Below are positions 27,070-39,367 of a stretch of 64,000 bases of DNA, one piece after another. The notes beneath the pieces were generated by a model. The model was not told the origin of the DNA, ran no database searches, and worked only from the letters and a program-made list of their open reading frames with translations. The translations under genes and the position numbers were made by a program. Every line of letters starts with the position of its first letter. Position 1 is the first letter of the stretch. Source of the DNA: Deinococcus aquiradiocola (GTDB lineage Bacteria; Deinococcota; Deinococci; Deinococcales; Deinococcaceae); NCBI RefSeq assembly GCF_014646915.1, contig NZ_BMOE01000005.1, positions 198,355-262,354 on the forward strand. The letters are read 5' to 3'.

Positions 27070-27665
27070 GAGAGCAGATCAAACGCATCCTGGGCCTCGT
27101 CGTGGCGGGCAGGCTCACGCCCGCCGACGCGTCCGCCCTGCTCGCCGCCCTGCACCCCGGCCTCGCCCTGAGCGACGGAGCTGCCGAGCACCTGTTCGGC
27201 CTGCTCAGCAGCGAGGACTTCGGACCGGACCGCGTCACGAACATGCTGATGGTCCGCGTCGCCGAGCACGGCGCGCCGCCCCCGCCCCCGCCGCCCCGCC
27301 CGGGCGCCACCTTCCGCATCGGCGGGGAAAGCTACCCGCTCGACGATCTCGGCGAGACGATCGGCGCCCGCGTCGAGGAAGCCCTTGGCGGCCTGCTGGG
27401 CCGCAAGGCCCGCGCCCCGCAGCCCGGCACCATCCTGCGCATCGAGACCGAGGACGAGAACGGCGGCAGCTTCAACGCGAACCTCCCCCTCAGCCTCGCC
27501 ATGCACGCCGAGCGCCTCATCCCGCCGCACGCCCTGGGGGCCCTGGAACGCAGCGGCCTGAGCATCGACGCCCTGAAACTGCTGCTGCAGGCGAACCCGC
27601 CCACCGGACCACTCCTCGAAGCCGAGGACGAACACGGCAACCGCGTCCAGCTCAGCATCCGCTGA
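27066..27665 (+). CDS. Hypothetical protein with N-terminal SHOCT-like hairpin
   Basis: The 199-residue soluble protein starts with IKRILGLVVAGRLTPADASALLAAL, the same helical-hairpin pattern as its upstream neighbour, followed by a run of prolines and a second part (LPLSLAMHAERLIPPHALGALE) that looks like an alpha/beta domain. I do not recognise the whole protein. Its start overlaps the DUF4097 gene, so the two products are made together. Possible partner of that protein. Confidence 0.7.
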   Translation: MREQIKRILGLVVAGRLTPADASALLAALHPGLALSDGAAEHLFGLLSSEDFGPDRVTNMLMVRVAEHGAPPPPPPPRPGATFRIGGESYPLDDLGETIGARVEEALGGLLGRKARAPQPGTILRIETEDENGGSFNANLPLSLAMHAERLIPPHALGALERSGLSIDALKLLLQANPPTGPLLEAEDEHGNRVQLSIR

Positions 27666-27715
27666 CCGCACCCCACCCGCACGCACCCTGCACGGCAGGG
27701 AAGAGGAGGACCCAC

Positions 27716-27928
27716 ATGAACGCGAACACCGCACCGTACTGGCAGGACGTCATGGACCGCATCGAGACCGCGCGCACCGACAGCGCCACCCGCCACCTGC
27801 TGCACGCCGCGCCGCGCCGCACCGTGTGGGCCTCCCTCCTCCCCCCGCTGCGCCGCCTGGAAGGCTGGCTGGAACGCCACGCCGGCACCCCCGCCCCCGC
27901 CGCCCCCTCGGCCCCCGCCCGCGCATGA
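27716..27928 (+). CDS. Small hypothetical protein (70 aa)
   Basis: The protein is charged and helical, with no recognised family. It has a good GAGGAGG ribosome binding site 7 nt before the ATG and lies 50 bp after the previous gene of the cluster. The aromatic patch VWASLLPPLRRLEGWLE could be a peripheral membrane helix. A Pro-rich tail ends in an ATGA overlap with a possible 47-codon frame. Confidence 0.55.
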   Translation: MNANTAPYWQDVMDRIETARTDSATRHLLHAAPRRTVWASLLPPLRRLEGWLERHAGTPAPAAPSAPARA

Positions 27929-28068
27929 CCCCCGCCCCCTCGGCCCCCACCCTCCCTTCGTCGGCCCCTGCCCCGCCTGCGCCCACCGGGACGCGGCCCG
28001 CAGGCCCTCCTCCTGCCCCCGGCAGCGCTGAGCGTCCCGGAGCCCGGACCGTCATCCGGCTCCCCTGA
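27925..28068 (+). CDS. Possible Pro-rich 47-aa protein
   Basis: An ATG overlaps the stop of the preceding gene (ATGA) and opens a 47-codon frame of Pro, Ala and Thr ending GARTVIRLP. The coupling supports translation, but composition alone is weak evidence and it may be non-coding spacer. Confidence 0.25.
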   Translation: MTPAPSAPTLPSSAPAPPAPTGTRPAGPPPAPGSAERPGARTVIRLP

Positions 28069-28094
28069 GCGCCCAGGCCACTACCATGAACCCC

Positions 28095-28466
28095 ATGGCC
28101 CCCAACCCGCCCCTCCCGCTCCCCCTGCCTTTCCCCGGCGTGCAGGAAGCGCCGCTCGTCACCGAACTGCTCTTCCCGGACGCGGGCATCACCGTCAAGG
28201 GCGAGTTCACGCTCAACGAGTTCGCCACGCTCACGCCCGACAACCTCGACTTCCTGCGCCTGTACATCAAGGTGCGCGGCAACCTCAAGGAAGTCGAACG
28301 GATCCTGGGCCTGAGTTACCCCACCGTCCGCGCCCGCTTCGACACGCTGCTTCGCTCCATCGGTTACGAACCCGAAGCGGCCGACCCCAGAGACGAGACG
28401 CTGCGCCTGCTGGAACGCGGCGAGATCACGCCCGAGGAAGCCACCCGCCGCCTGCGCGGCAAGTAA
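28095..28466 (+). CDS. DUF2089-family regulator-like protein
   Basis: The 123-residue protein matches the DUF2089 core: [44 protein letters not shown], where the second half is a helix-turn-helix, so DNA binding is likely. The C terminus [16 protein letters not shown] repeats the short helical hairpin found in the two proteins upstream. It probably regulates the cluster. Start: ATG 7 nt after TACCAT (28082-28087); the ATG at 28086 lies inside that box and is rejected. Confidence 0.85.
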   Translation: MAPNPPLPLPLPFPGVQEAPLVTELLFPDAGITVKGEFTLNEFATLTPDNLDFLRLYIKVRGNLKEVERILGLSYPTVRARFDTLLRSIGYEPEAADPRDETLRLLERGEITPEEATRRLRGK

Positions 28467-28517
28467 GCGGACGACACGGCGTCCGGTCAACCGGCCCACC
28501 ATACCGGGCGTGCAGCG

Positions 28518-28587
28518 GATGCCGTCAGGAGAACAAGATTCTTCTGGCGGCATCTGCCGTGGTATTCTTTCTGTTCTGAACGTTCAG
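28518..28587 (+). promoter_or_regulatory. Promoter region of the MFS pump with two palindromes
   Basis: A 16-bp-arm imperfect palindrome (28518-28533 and 28539-28554, 14 of 16 matching, arms beginning GATGCCG) lies directly upstream of a -10-like TATTCT (28563-28568). A perfect 12-bp palindrome CTGAACGTTCAG (28576-28587) lies just downstream. The first could also terminate the DUF2089 transcript; together they bracket the promoter like operator sites. Confidence 0.5.
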
Positions 28588-28623
28588 GCGCAGGCCAACC
28601 CACCCCCACCCGAGGAGCACCCC

Positions 28624-29871
28624 GTGAAGAACCGACCCGCCGCCCTGGCCTTCATCCTGGTGACCCTCCTGATCGACGTGATGGGCCTGGGCCTCATCAT
28701 TCCCGTCTTCCCCAACCTGCTCAAACAGCTGTCCGGGTCCGAGGTGGCCGGAGCGCAGATGCTCGGCATCTTCACCGCCATCTACGCCGTCATGCAGTTC
28801 ATCTTCGCGCCCATCCTCGGGGCGCTCAGCGACCGGTACGGCCGCCGCCCCGTCCTGCTGCTCAGCCTGCTCGGCGTGGGCCTCGACTACCTGTTCATGT
28901 ACTTCGCGCCCAACCTCGGCTGGCTGCTGCTGGGGCGCATCATCGCGGGCATCACCGGCGCCAGCATCACGGTCGCCAACGCCTACGTGGCCGACGTGAC
29001 TGCCCCCGAAGACCGCGCCCGCAACTTCGGGCTGCTCGGCGCGACCTTCGGCGTGGGCTTCATCCTCGGGCCTGCGCTGGGTGGCCTGCTCGGCAACATC
29101 GACCTGCGCCTCCCGTTCGCCTTCGCCGCCGGACTGTCGCTGCTCAACGCCGCGTACGGGTACTTCGTGCTGCCCGAATCCGTCACCGACGAGCTGCGCG
29201 GGCGCAAACTGGGCCGTGAGGTCTTCAACCCGCTCGCCCCGCTGCGCGACCTGGGACGCTACCCGCTGGTCCGCAACCTCGCCGGGAGCTTCGTGCTGAT
29301 CGGGCTGGCGCAGCAGGTCATCTTCAGCACCTGGGTCCTCTTCACCGAACGCACCCTCGGCTGGTCCCCCGCCCAGAACGGCATTGCGCTGGCCGTGGTG
29401 GGCGTGCTGTCCGCCATCACGCAGGCGGGACTGGTCGGACCGGCCATGCGCGTGCTCGGCGAACGCGGCGCGATCTTCACCGGTCTGCTGCTCGGCACCG
29501 TGCAGTACGTCCTGCTCGGCGCGGCCCGCAGCGGCCCCGTGCTGTACGGCTCCATTGTCTTCGGCAGCCTGGCGGGCATTTCCGGCCCGGCCATCCAGGG
29601 CCTCATCAGCCGCACCGTCGACGACCGCGAACAGGGCCGCATCCAGGGCGCCCTCACCAGCCTGAACAGCCTGGTCGGCATCTTCGGACCACTGGCCGCC
29701 ACCTGGGTCTTCGCGTACTTCAACGGCGGCTCCAGCCTGGACGTGCCGGGCGCGGCCTTCTACATGGCCGCCCTGTTCTCCCTGGCCGGAGCCGTGCTGG
29801 CGGGCGTGGTGCTGCGCCGCATGCCGAAATCCATGCGGACGGGCGTGAACGAGGCCGAACAGTCCCCCTGA
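28624..29871 (+). CDS. MFS efflux transporter (TetA-like)
   Basis: The 415-residue protein has twelve membrane helices of the major facilitator superfamily. The loop 2-3 motif [18 protein letters not shown] and the motif C-like GPALGGLLG mark it as a drug:H+ antiporter of the 12-helix, TetA-like group, so it should pump small hydrophobic compounds out of the cell. Substrate specificity cannot be read. GTG start with GAGGAG upstream at good spacing. Its upstream region has two palindromes but no regulator gene beside it other than the DUF2089 protein. Confidence 0.9.
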   Translation: MKNRPAALAFILVTLLIDVMGLGLIIPVFPNLLKQLSGSEVAGAQMLGIFTAIYAVMQFIFAPILGALSDRYGRRPVLLLSLLGVGLDYLFMYFAPNLGWLLLGRIIAGITGASITVANAYVADVTAPEDRARNFGLLGATFGVGFILGPALGGLLGNIDLRLPFAFAAGLSLLNAAYGYFVLPESVTDELRGRKLGREVFNPLAPLRDLGRYPLVRNLAGSFVLIGLAQQVIFSTWVLFTERTLGWSPAQNGIALAVVGVLSAITQAGLVGPAMRVLGERGAIFTGLLLGTVQYVLLGAARSGPVLYGSIVFGSLAGISGPAIQGLISRTVDDREQGRIQGALTSLNSLVGIFGPLAATWVFAYFNGGSSLDVPGAAFYMAALFSLAGAVLAGVVLRRMPKSMRTGVNEAEQSP

Positions 29872-29938
29872 CCGGGCACGCCGGAGCCCCTTGACCCAGG
29901 TCATGGCCCGGAACGCGTGACGGCCTCAGGCTGAAGGC

Positions 29939-30175
29939 ATGAGCCACGTCATCACGTCACGCTGCGCCGGAGTCAGGGACCGCGCCTGCTTGGAAGTCTG
30001 CCCCTGCGAATGCATCTACGATGCGGGCGAGCAGTTCGTCATCCACCCCGACGACTGCATCGACTGCGGCGCCTGCGTGGCCGCCTGCCCGGTGGACGCG
30101 ATCTACGCGGACGTGGACCTGCCCGAAGCGGATCTGCCCGCCCTGGCGTTCAACCGCGCGTTCTTCGGACTGTAG
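29939..30175 (+). CDS. Seven-iron ferredoxin ([3Fe-4S][4Fe-4S])
   Basis: The 78-residue electron carrier has Cys9-x7-Cys17-x3-Cys21-Pro followed by CIDCGACVAACP, the spacing of Thermus/Azotobacter 7Fe ferredoxins. The missing second cysteine next to Cys9 and Cys17 indicates a [3Fe-4S] cluster at that site. An extra Cys23 lies between Cys21 and the usual free Cys25. It probably feeds reductases in the cytosol. It is followed 20 bp later by a Crp/Fnr regulator, suggesting shared expression. Confidence 0.93.
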   Translation: MSHVITSRCAGVRDRACLEVCPCECIYDAGEQFVIHPDDCIDCGACVAACPVDAIYADVDLPEADLPALAFNRAFFGL

Positions 30176-30195
30176 GGGGCGTGCCAGAATAATCC

Positions 30196-30864
30196 ATGCC
30201 CGAACGTGCCGCGCAGCTGCTCCGCCTGAGCGCCGCATTCCAGGTCGCGCGCGAGTCGGACGTGCGGGAACTGGCCGCCCTGGCCCGCCCCCGCACCCTG
30301 CCCAGAGGCGCGCTGGTGTTCCGCCAGGGCGAACCCGCCTCCAGCCTGTACGTGGTCGAGACGGGACTGCTCCGGGTGTCGCGCCTGAACGCCAGCGGCC
30401 GGGAACTGACCCTCATGCTGGGCGGCCCGAGACAACTGGTGGCGGGCGTGAGCGCCTTCGTGCAGGATGCGACGTACAGTGCCAGCTGCACCGCCCTGGA
30501 AGACAGTCAGGTGCTGGTGCTGGACGCGGCGGCCGTCCGGCAGCTCACCTGCCGTTCTCCCGCCCTGGCTGAGGCGGTGCTGACGTACTTCGCGCGCAGG
30601 CATGCCGACCTGCTCACCCGCATGGAAGACCTGCTGTTCAGCGACCTGAACGCGAGGCTGGCCGCACACCTGCTCGACCAGACGCCCTGCAGCGACGGGT
30701 ACGCGCTGCCCACCAACTCCGAACTGGCGGCCCTGCTGGGCACCGTGCCGGAACTCGTGAGCCGCAAACTGGGCGAATTCTACCGGCAGCGACACATCAC
30801 GCTCCACCGGCGCTCCGTCCGGATTCTGGACGAAGCGGCCCTGCAGCGACTGGCAGGCCGGTAG
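30196..30864 (+). CDS. Crp/Fnr-family transcriptional regulator
   Basis: The 222-residue regulator has an N-terminal cyclic-nucleotide-binding-type beta-barrel (FRQGEPASSLYVVETGLLRVSRL), a long dimerisation helix and a C-terminal winged HTH (NSELAALLGTVPELVSRKLGEFYRQ). The N-terminal cysteine cluster of oxygen-sensing FNR is absent, and the cAMP-binding RTAxS signature is not present, so the ligand is unknown. It sits directly after the ferredoxin gene, which hints at redox control. CAGAAT 5 nt before the ATG is a possible -10. Confidence 0.87.
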   Translation: MPERAAQLLRLSAAFQVARESDVRELAALARPRTLPRGALVFRQGEPASSLYVVETGLLRVSRLNASGRELTLMLGGPRQLVAGVSAFVQDATYSASCTALEDSQVLVLDAAAVRQLTCRSPALAEAVLTYFARRHADLLTRMEDLLFSDLNARLAAHLLDQTPCSDGYALPTNSELAALLGTVPELVSRKLGEFYRQRHITLHRRSVRILDEAALQRLAGR

Positions 30865-30930
30865 GATGCCGGGCCGACACGCACCGCACCTGCCCCAGCA
30901 GTGCGGCCCGGCCATCCCTATGATGCGGGC

Positions 30931-31755
30931 ATGAACGTCGCCCTGCCCGCTTCGCCGCTCTCGGCCCTGCCCGTCCTGGCCCGCCTGTACGGGTGCCGCG
31001 AGGAGGATCTCGCCGGGACGGCCGCTCAGCTGACGGCCGCCTTGACGGTCCGGGACGCGGCGGGGCTGGAGGTGGGCGCGCTCGGGCTGCGTCCCTCGCC
31101 CGCGCACGGGTCGGAAGTGCTGGGCGGCGCCCTCCCCGGTGATGGGCAGCGGGACGCGGCCCTGGCCCTTCTGCGGGCCGCGCTGACCGTCCAGCCGCAG
31201 CTGTACGCCTACGCCGAGCCTCACCTGCTGCCCGTCACCGCGCTGGAAGCGGCGGGCCTGCGTTCCGTCGGCGCCTACACCCGCATGACCGGCCTGCTGC
31301 CCACCGTTCCTCCCGTTGTCCCTGCCGGGTTCCGGGCTGTACCGCTCCAGCAGGTCGCCAGCCTGCACGACCGTATGGCGGCCCAGCGCAGTTACGCGGA
31401 CCGGATCGGGCACACCCTCGTCCCGCCGGAATTCGTGCAGCCCGGCGCGGGCGGCTGCGACGAAACGCTCAGCCGACTCGCTTACGACGAGGCCGGGATC
31501 GCCGTCGGCATCTGCCGCGTCTGGCGGGACGGGGGAGAGGTGTCGTGTACCACGCCCGGCATTCACCCGGCGGCACGCGGCAGCGGGCTCCGGCAGGCGC
31601 TGCTGCTGTCCGTCTGTCAGGCGGCCCTGGCCGCCGGAGCGGTCACCCTGCGGCTGGACGCCTGGGGAGACACGCCGCAGGAACGCGCGGCAGACGAGGC
31701 CCTCGGCCTGACCACCGAGGAATGCACACCCATCTACGCGGCCACCGGGAAGTAA
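30931..31755 (+). CDS. GNAT-family N-acetyltransferase
   Basis: The 274-residue protein has a C-terminal acetyl-CoA-binding region: GICRVWRDGGEVSCTTPGIHPAARGSGLRQALL, where RGSGLR is the pyrophosphate loop of GNAT motif A. The N-terminal half looks like a degenerate second GNAT-like domain. The acyl acceptor is unknown. Start: ATG 6 nt after a consensus TATGAT (30919-30924), a clear leaderless promoter. Convergent with coxA across a strong terminator. Confidence 0.75.
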   Translation: MNVALPASPLSALPVLARLYGCREEDLAGTAAQLTAALTVRDAAGLEVGALGLRPSPAHGSEVLGGALPGDGQRDAALALLRAALTVQPQLYAYAEPHLLPVTALEAAGLRSVGAYTRMTGLLPTVPPVVPAGFRAVPLQQVASLHDRMAAQRSYADRIGHTLVPPEFVQPGAGGCDETLSRLAYDEAGIAVGICRVWRDGGEVSCTTPGIHPAARGSGLRQALLLSVCQAALAAGAVTLRLDAWGDTPQERAADEALGLTTEECTPIYAATGK

Positions 31756-31776
31756 ACCACGCCCGGATCAACAGAA

Positions 31777-31804
31777 CGCGCCCACCCTGTTCGGGGTGGG
31801 CGCG
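31777..31804. terminator. Bidirectional terminator
   Basis: Perfect 10-bp arms CGCGCCCACC (31777-31786) and GGTGGGCGCG (31795-31804) lie between the convergent acetyltransferase and coxA genes. Confidence 0.7.
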
Positions 31805-31820
31805 GTTCGGCGTGCGCGGT

Positions 31821-34253
<2,433 letters not shown>

Positions 34254-34281
34254 TGTTGCTCCTTAGTGTTCCAGGCGGGGG

Positions 34282-35406
34282 TTAGCGGACGGGAACCTTG
34301 CCCCAGTAACTGGCCTCGGCGGGCAGCTTCAGGGTGTCCAGGTAGGCCTGCAGGTCCGTGAGGTCCTGATCGCTGAGCTTCTCGTAGGCGGGCATCAGGC
34401 TGCCGGGCTTGACGGCGGCACTGTTCTTGATCCAGGGCTTCAGCATGGCTTTGGCCTGCTCGCCTTCCCAGCGGCCCGCGCCGAGGGTGTTGCGGCTGCC
34501 GAAGTAGCTGAGGTCCGGGCCGACGGCGCCCGCGGCGGGCGTGCCCTGAATGCGGTGGCAGCTGGCGCACGCGGCCGCACCGGCGCTCGCCTTGCCCTGC
34601 ATGAAGATGTTGTACCCGGCCTGCTCGCTGGGCGTGGCGGGCGCGGGGGCCTTGTAGGCCTGCGCGGCGCTGATGAAGGCGTTGTACTGCGCTTCGGGCA
34701 GCGCGACGACCTTGAAGCGCATGTTGGCGTGGCTGGCGCCGCACAGCAGGGTGCAGTTGCCCTGGTACACGCCGGGCTGGTCGGTGTCGATCTGGAAGGT
34801 CTTCTTGCTGCCGGGGATCGCGTCGCGCTGACCGCCGAGGTTCGGCGCCCAGAACGCGTGGATGACGTCCTTGGCCGTCACGGTGATGGCGATCTGACGC
34901 CCCGCGGGAATGACGAGCTCGTTGCCGTTCGTGACGGTGCCGGTGCCGCCCTGGATGGGCGAGCCGGGGTACTCGAAGGCCCACCAGAACTGCGCGCCGG
35001 TCACGTTGACGTGCAGCGCGTCCTTGGGGGTGGGGTTCACGATCGCCATGGTGCGCGCCGCGAGGATCGTGATGATGGTCACGATGATGACGGGCACGAC
35101 GATCAGGATCGTTTCCAGGCGGTTGTTGCCGTGGAACTGGTCCGGTTCGGCCGTGTGCTTGTCCTCACGGAACTTGTTGACCGTGTAGAACAGCGCGTAG
35201 CTCACCCCGATGAAGATCAGGATGGCCATGACGATCACGGCGACGCTCATCCACCAGATGTTGCGGTTGTAGGACGAGTGCATGTCGCCGATGCTGAGGG
35301 TCTGATCGGCGAACGCGACGCTGCCCAGGGCGAGTGAGGCCAGGGGCGTCACGGCACGCAGGGCCAGACGGCTGAAGGTAGGGCGGGGTAGGGTGTTCAA
35401 CTTCAC
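34282..35406 (-). CDS. coxB: Cytochrome c oxidase subunit II with fused cytochrome c domain
   Basis: Subunit II receives electrons at the binuclear CuA centre and passes them to subunit I. The 374-residue protein has a signal peptide, two membrane helices ([21 protein letters not shown] and [19 protein letters not shown]), the CuA site [14 protein letters not shown] and a C-terminal class I cytochrome c with CASCH, plus a distal Met ligand in GSLMPAY. This makes it a caa3-type oxidase. Start: GTG at 35406 overlaps its AAGGAG, whereas the in-frame TTG at 35400 has it at ideal spacing, so TTG may be the real start. Confidence 0.95.
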   Translation of the reverse strand: MKLNTLPRPTFSRLALRAVTPLASLALGSVAFADQTLSIGDMHSSYNRNIWWMSVAVIVMAILIFIGVSYALFYTVNKFREDKHTAEPDQFHGNNRLETILIVVPVIIVTIITILAARTMAIVNPTPKDALHVNVTGAQFWWAFEYPGSPIQGGTGTVTNGNELVIPAGRQIAITVTAKDVIHAFWAPNLGGQRDAIPGSKKTFQIDTDQPGVYQGNCTLLCGASHANMRFKVVALPEAQYNAFISAAQAYKAPAPATPSEQAGYNIFMQGKASAGAAACASCHRIQGTPAAGAVGPDLSYFGSRNTLGAGRWEGEQAKAMLKPWIKNSAAVKPGSLMPAYEKLSDQDLTDLQAYLDTLKLPAEASYWGKVPVR

Positions 35407-35559
35407 TCCTTTCTTACTTTTCAGTCACAGTTTAAGCGCATCTGGGCGCAGACGGATGGGAATGAAGTCCCGCTGAAGGTGCCCGGACGTGCCGGGCGGT
35501 CTCTGTTCGGGGGACAGCTTACAAAGAAATGCCGTCCCGTGTCACACCTGCCGCGCCGC

Positions 35560-36471
35560 TCACACGAGCAGCACGCGGTCCACGGCGCCCGCCAGGAACA
35601 GCACCGCGAGGTACAGCATGCTGTACAGGTACAGCGGCACCGCCATCTTGCGGGTCGCGACCTGCCCCGCCATGACGGGCCGGTACAGCCGCCACGCGAG
35701 GCGCAGCAGCCACGCGCCGGACAGCAGCGCCACCGCGAGATAAATCCAGCTGACCTCGTGGAAGGTCCAGGGCAGGACGCTCAGCACCACGGTGTAGATG
35801 CTGTACAGCCACACCTGCGCCACCGTCAGCCGGTCGCCGTGAATGACGGGCAGCATCGGGATGCCCACCTCGCGGTACTCCTCCTTGATCATGATCGCCA
35901 GCGCCCAGAAGTGCGCGGGCGTCCAGAAGAAGATGATCGCGAACAGGAACCACGCGAACAGGTTCAGGTCGCCCGTCACGGCCGCCCAGCCGACCAGCGG
36001 AGGGAAGCAGCCGGCCGCGCCGCCCAGCACGATGTTGTGCCACGTGCGGCGCTTGAGCCACAGCGTGTACACGCCCACGTACGTCACGAAGCCCGCGAGG
36101 CTCATCCACGCGGCGAGCGGCGTCGCCCACACCCACAGCGCCAGGAAGGACAGCAGCTGCAGGGCCGCGCCGAACATCGAGGCTTCCCGCGTGCCGATCA
36201 ATCCGCTGGAGGTGGGGCGTTTCGCGGTGCGCGCCATCTTCAGGTCGATGTCGCGGTCGATGACCATGTTGAAGACGCCCGCCGACCCGGCCGACGCGTA
36301 CCCGGCGAGCGACACCACGATCAGCAGCGTCAGGCCCGGCCAGCCGCGCTGCGCCATGAACATCGCCGTGACGGTCGTGAACAGCAGCAGCGAGATGACC
36401 TTCGGCTTGGTGAGCGCGAGGTAATCGCGCCACGACGCGCGCGTGCGGGCCGCGACAGGAGCGGCCGTCAC
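35560..36471 (-). CDS. ctaB: Protohaem IX farnesyltransferase (haem O synthase)
   Basis: The enzyme adds a farnesyl group to haem B to give haem O for the aa3-type oxidase. The 303-residue membrane protein of the UbiA family has [14 protein letters not shown], the first Asp-rich motif [12 protein letters not shown] and the second [14 protein letters not shown]. Eight to nine helices fit the family. The GTG start overlaps the ctaA stop (GTGA); a longer in-frame start inside ctaA is rejected. It lies upstream of coxB, separated by about 150 bp. Confidence 0.94.
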   Translation of the reverse strand: MTAAPVAARTRASWRDYLALTKPKVISLLLFTTVTAMFMAQRGWPGLTLLIVVSLAGYASAGSAGVFNMVIDRDIDLKMARTAKRPTSSGLIGTREASMFGAALQLLSFLALWVWATPLAAWMSLAGFVTYVGVYTLWLKRRTWHNIVLGGAAGCFPPLVGWAAVTGDLNLFAWFLFAIIFFWTPAHFWALAIMIKEEYREVGIPMLPVIHGDRLTVAQVWLYSIYTVVLSVLPWTFHEVSWIYLAVALLSGAWLLRLAWRLYRPVMAGQVATRKMAVPLYLYSMLYLAVLFLAGAVDRVLLV

Positions 36472-37496
36472 GCGCCCACCCCCGCCGGGACAGCCGCGCC
36501 GTGCGGCTCGGGACGGGCCGTCATGGCCGTGTAGCACAGCATCACGACCGCCAGCCACATCAGGCACGCCAGGAACAGGTGCAGCAGCTGCATCCAGCCG
36601 GGCGCCTTGAGCGCCACGTTCAGCACGCCCGCCACGATCTGCAGGCCCACCAGCGCGTGCAGCGCGACCTTCCAGCGGCGCGGCTGCAGGGCACGCCCGC
36701 TGCCCTCACGGCCCGCGACCTGAGCCGCGAACCAGATCAGGTACGCGGACACGCCGAGCGCCAGGGTGGGGTGCAGCACCCGCAGGTTCTGGATGAGCGT
36801 GGCGCTGAGCGAGAAATCCTGCCGGACCGTGTCGAGCGGCGTCATGCCGGTCGGCGTGAACAGCAGGTCCCCGAGCGCCGTCACGGCGCCCGCCATCCCG
36901 AGCAGCAGCATGCTGACGATCGCCACCGCCGACAGCCAGCCCACGCGGCCCTGCCCGCGCAGCCGCAGGCGCGGCCCGCCGGACGCCCACACGGCCGTCA
37001 GCAGCAGCGCGCCCAGTAGCGCGAAGGTGTTCGCGAGGTGCACGCCCTGCACGAACCCACGCGCCGGGTTGGTGCTGGTCGCCGTGAGGCCCAGCAGCAC
37101 CTGCACGCCGCCCACCAGCCCCTCGAAGACGATCAGCAGCAGCGACAGGACCGCGCCCGTCCGCACCGGATGCCCCTTCGGGCTGCGCAGCAGCGCCAGG
37201 CCCAGCAGCGCGACCGCCAGCAGGCCCGACACGCCGCTCGTGAGCCGGTGCGAGAACTCGATCACGGTGTTCAGCGTCGGAGAGACCGGCACGGCCACCC
37301 CGTTGCACAGCGGCCAGTGCGCGCCGCACCCGGCACCCGCCCCGCTGATGCGCACGAACGCGCCCCACAGGATCACGAGGACGTTGTACGCCAGCGCACT
37401 CCACGCCAGCCACGTCAACAGTCGGCCCGCCGGAACGCCCGTCCCGGCCGTCCGGTCTTCAGGCCGCAGCTTCTGGCCTTCAAGCACCCCATTCAC
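36468..37496 (-). CDS. ctaA: Haem A synthase
   Basis: CtaA oxidises haem O to haem A. The 342-residue membrane protein has eight helices, with the conserved His ligands in [37 protein letters not shown] and QLLHLFLAC, and the cysteine pair CGAHWPLC in the first extracytoplasmic loop. The GTG at 37496 is chosen because GGAGG lies 7 nt upstream; the open frame continues further upstream but with Arg-rich non-conserved sequence. Translationally coupled to ctaB. Confidence 0.92.
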   Translation of the reverse strand: MNGVLEGQKLRPEDRTAGTGVPAGRLLTWLAWSALAYNVLVILWGAFVRISGAGAGCGAHWPLCNGVAVPVSPTLNTVIEFSHRLTSGVSGLLAVALLGLALLRSPKGHPVRTGAVLSLLLIVFEGLVGGVQVLLGLTATSTNPARGFVQGVHLANTFALLGALLLTAVWASGGPRLRLRGQGRVGWLSAVAIVSMLLLGMAGAVTALGDLLFTPTGMTPLDTVRQDFSLSATLIQNLRVLHPTLALGVSAYLIWFAAQVAGREGSGRALQPRRWKVALHALVGLQIVAGVLNVALKAPGWMQLLHLFLACLMWLAVVMLCYTAMTARPEPHGAAVPAGVGA

Positions 37497-37718
37497 ACCA
37501 CACCACCTCCGGTTGTCTCTGCCCAGCGTACGACCCGGCAGGCGGGTCTTCTCACGGCACTCATTCACCCCGATTCTAACGGCCTGCAGCGGCGACCCTC
37601 CCGTACGATTGTCCCCACGCCCGCCGCACTGTCCTCCGCGCGGTACGGACACCGTGCGCGGGCGGCCGTGACCTTTGACTCTGATGCGCCCGCCCCCCAC
37701 CCCCTACACTGAACCGAA

Positions 37719-38198
37719 ATGGGTGAACTCTTAGCGACGGCCTCTGTCATCACGATTGTCCTGAGCGGACTCGCGCTCGTCACGGGCGTCGTCCTCATCC
37801 GGCGCGGCAACCGCGAGGCGCACATGCGCGCCATGCTGACCGCCACCAGCCTCGCCGTCCTCTTCCTGGTCTTCTACCTCTCCAAGGTCGCCATCGGGTA
37901 TACCAAGACCTGGGTCGGCCCGGCCGAATGGCGCACGTGGTACCTCGTGCTGCTCGCCACGCACACCCTCATGGCCGCCCTCAACGTCCCGCTCGCCCTC
38001 GTCGCCCTGTGGTACGCCTGGAAGGGCCGCATCGCCGCCGGATCGCTCGCCCGCATCCAAGAGGTGCCCGCCGCCGCCGCCCTCTTCGCCCGGCACCGCG
38101 CGTGGGTGCGCTGGACGGTCCCCGTCTGGCTGTACGTCGCCGTGACCGGCTGGATCATCTACGTGGCCCTGGAACGCTTCGGCGCCGTGAAAGGCTGA
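37719..38198 (+). CDS. DUF420 membrane protein, probable oxidase assembly factor
   Basis: The 159-residue protein has four membrane helices and matches DUF420, whose members (for example the CtaM/YozB group) cluster with haem-copper oxidase genes and are needed for oxidase assembly. Histidines in [24 protein letters not shown] and [25 protein letters not shown] are in the expected places. It is divergent from ctaA across a 222-bp gap. TACACT (37705-37710) lies 8 nt before the ATG. Confidence 0.87.
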   Translation: MGELLATASVITIVLSGLALVTGVVLIRRGNREAHMRAMLTATSLAVLFLVFYLSKVAIGYTKTWVGPAEWRTWYLVLLATHTLMAALNVPLALVALWYAWKGRIAAGSLARIQEVPAAAALFARHRAWVRWTVPVWLYVAVTGWIIYVALERFGAVKG

Positions 38199-38255
38199 GC
38201 GGCCCGTGAACCGCCCACGCGCCCAGACGCCGCCCGCATCCACTACCCTGCACGT

Positions 38256-39077
38256 ATGAAACTCACGGTTCCGCAGATCACGGCGGCCACCTCACCCCTC
38301 GTGATGGTCACCGCGTACGACTACCCCGGCGCCGTCCACGCCCAGAACGCCGGCGTGGACCTCATCCTCGTCGGGGACAGCCTCGGCAACGTCGTCCTCG
38401 GCTACGACAGCACCGCGCCCGTCACGCTCGGCGACGTCATCCACCACGGCCGCGCCGCCCGCCGGGGCGCGCCGGACACCTTCCTGGTGGTCGACATGCC
38501 CTTCGGCACGTACCACACCGGCGTCACCGACGCCATGCGCAACGCCGTGCAGATCATCCAGCAGACCGGCGCGGACGCCGTCAAGATGGAAGGCAGCTCC
38601 CCTGAAGTCCTCCAGGCGACCGCCACCCTGTCCCGCAACGGCGTGCCCGTCATGGCCCACGTCGGCCTCCTCCCCCAGACCGCCACCGCGCAGGGCGGCA
38701 TGAAAGTGCAGGGCCGCGACGAGGAAGGCGCACGGCAGGTCCTCAAGGCCGCGCAGGACGTGCAGGACGCCGGGGCGTTCGCCGTCGTGCTGGAAGTCAT
38801 CCCCGCCCGCCTCGCCCGCATCGTCACCGAACGCCTGCACATCCCCACCATCGGCATCGGCGCCGGACCGCACTGCAAAGGACAGGTGCTCGTCACGCAC
38901 GACCTGCTCGGCATCTACGAAGGCGAACAGAAGAAGATCGCCAAACGCTACGCCGAGATCGGCGCGCTCTCCACGCAGGCCATCCGCGACTACGCCGCCG
39001 AGGTGCGCGGCGGACAGTTCCCCGCCCGCGAGAACAGCTTCGTCATCAAGGACGACGTGCTTGACAAACTCTACTGA
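38256..39077 (+). CDS. panB: 3-methyl-2-oxobutanoate hydroxymethyltransferase
   Basis: PanB transfers a hydroxymethyl group from methylene-THF to alpha-ketoisovalerate, the first committed step of pantothenate (coenzyme A) synthesis. The 273-residue protein has VTAYDYPGA, the metal-binding [16 protein letters not shown], the VKMEGSS segment, MAHVGLLPQ and the catalytic Glu in LEVIPARLA, with [15 protein letters not shown] later. The length is typical. Start: ATG 6 nt after TACCCT (38244-38249), leaderless. No other pan gene is adjacent. Confidence 0.96.
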   Translation: MKLTVPQITAATSPLVMVTAYDYPGAVHAQNAGVDLILVGDSLGNVVLGYDSTAPVTLGDVIHHGRAARRGAPDTFLVVDMPFGTYHTGVTDAMRNAVQIIQQTGADAVKMEGSSPEVLQATATLSRNGVPVMAHVGLLPQTATAQGGMKVQGRDEEGARQVLKAAQDVQDAGAFAVVLEVIPARLARIVTERLHIPTIGIGAGPHCKGQVLVTHDLLGIYEGEQKKIAKRYAEIGALSTQAIRDYAAEVRGGQFPARENSFVIKDDVLDKLY

Positions 39078-39130
39078 AGGCAGGGCCACGTCACCCCACC
39101 CACCCTGGACCCGATCCCCTGGAGACCCGC

Positions 39131-39367
39131 ATGACCGCAGCCCGGCAGGACGACAACCGCGAACTCGTGAAGCTCCTGAGCGCCCTCGTCGAGCGCTACC
39201 CCGATCAGCGTTTCGGCCAGCTGCTCGTCCACTCGGGCATCCTCCAGTACGAGCCGCGTGACCGGCAGGACGGCACGGCCACACCGTCCCTCCTCGACCC
39301 CTTCAACGAAGAGTCGCGCCGCACCCTGCACCGGGCCGTGAAGGCCCTGAAAGGCCCCAACCCATGA
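39131..39367 (+). CDS. Small hypothetical protein (78 aa)
   Basis: I do not recognise it. The sequence VKLLSALVERYPDQRFGQLLVHSGILQYEP followed by DPFNEESRRTLHRAVKALKG is soluble and helical and could be a small toxin-antitoxin-like or structural protein, but there is no specific motif. GGAG lies 6 nt before the ATG. Its stop overlaps the next start (ATGA), so the pair is co-translated, probably together with panB 53 bp upstream. Confidence 0.65.
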   Translation: MTAARQDDNRELVKLLSALVERYPDQRFGQLLVHSGILQYEPRDRQDGTATPSLLDPFNEESRRTLHRAVKALKGPNP

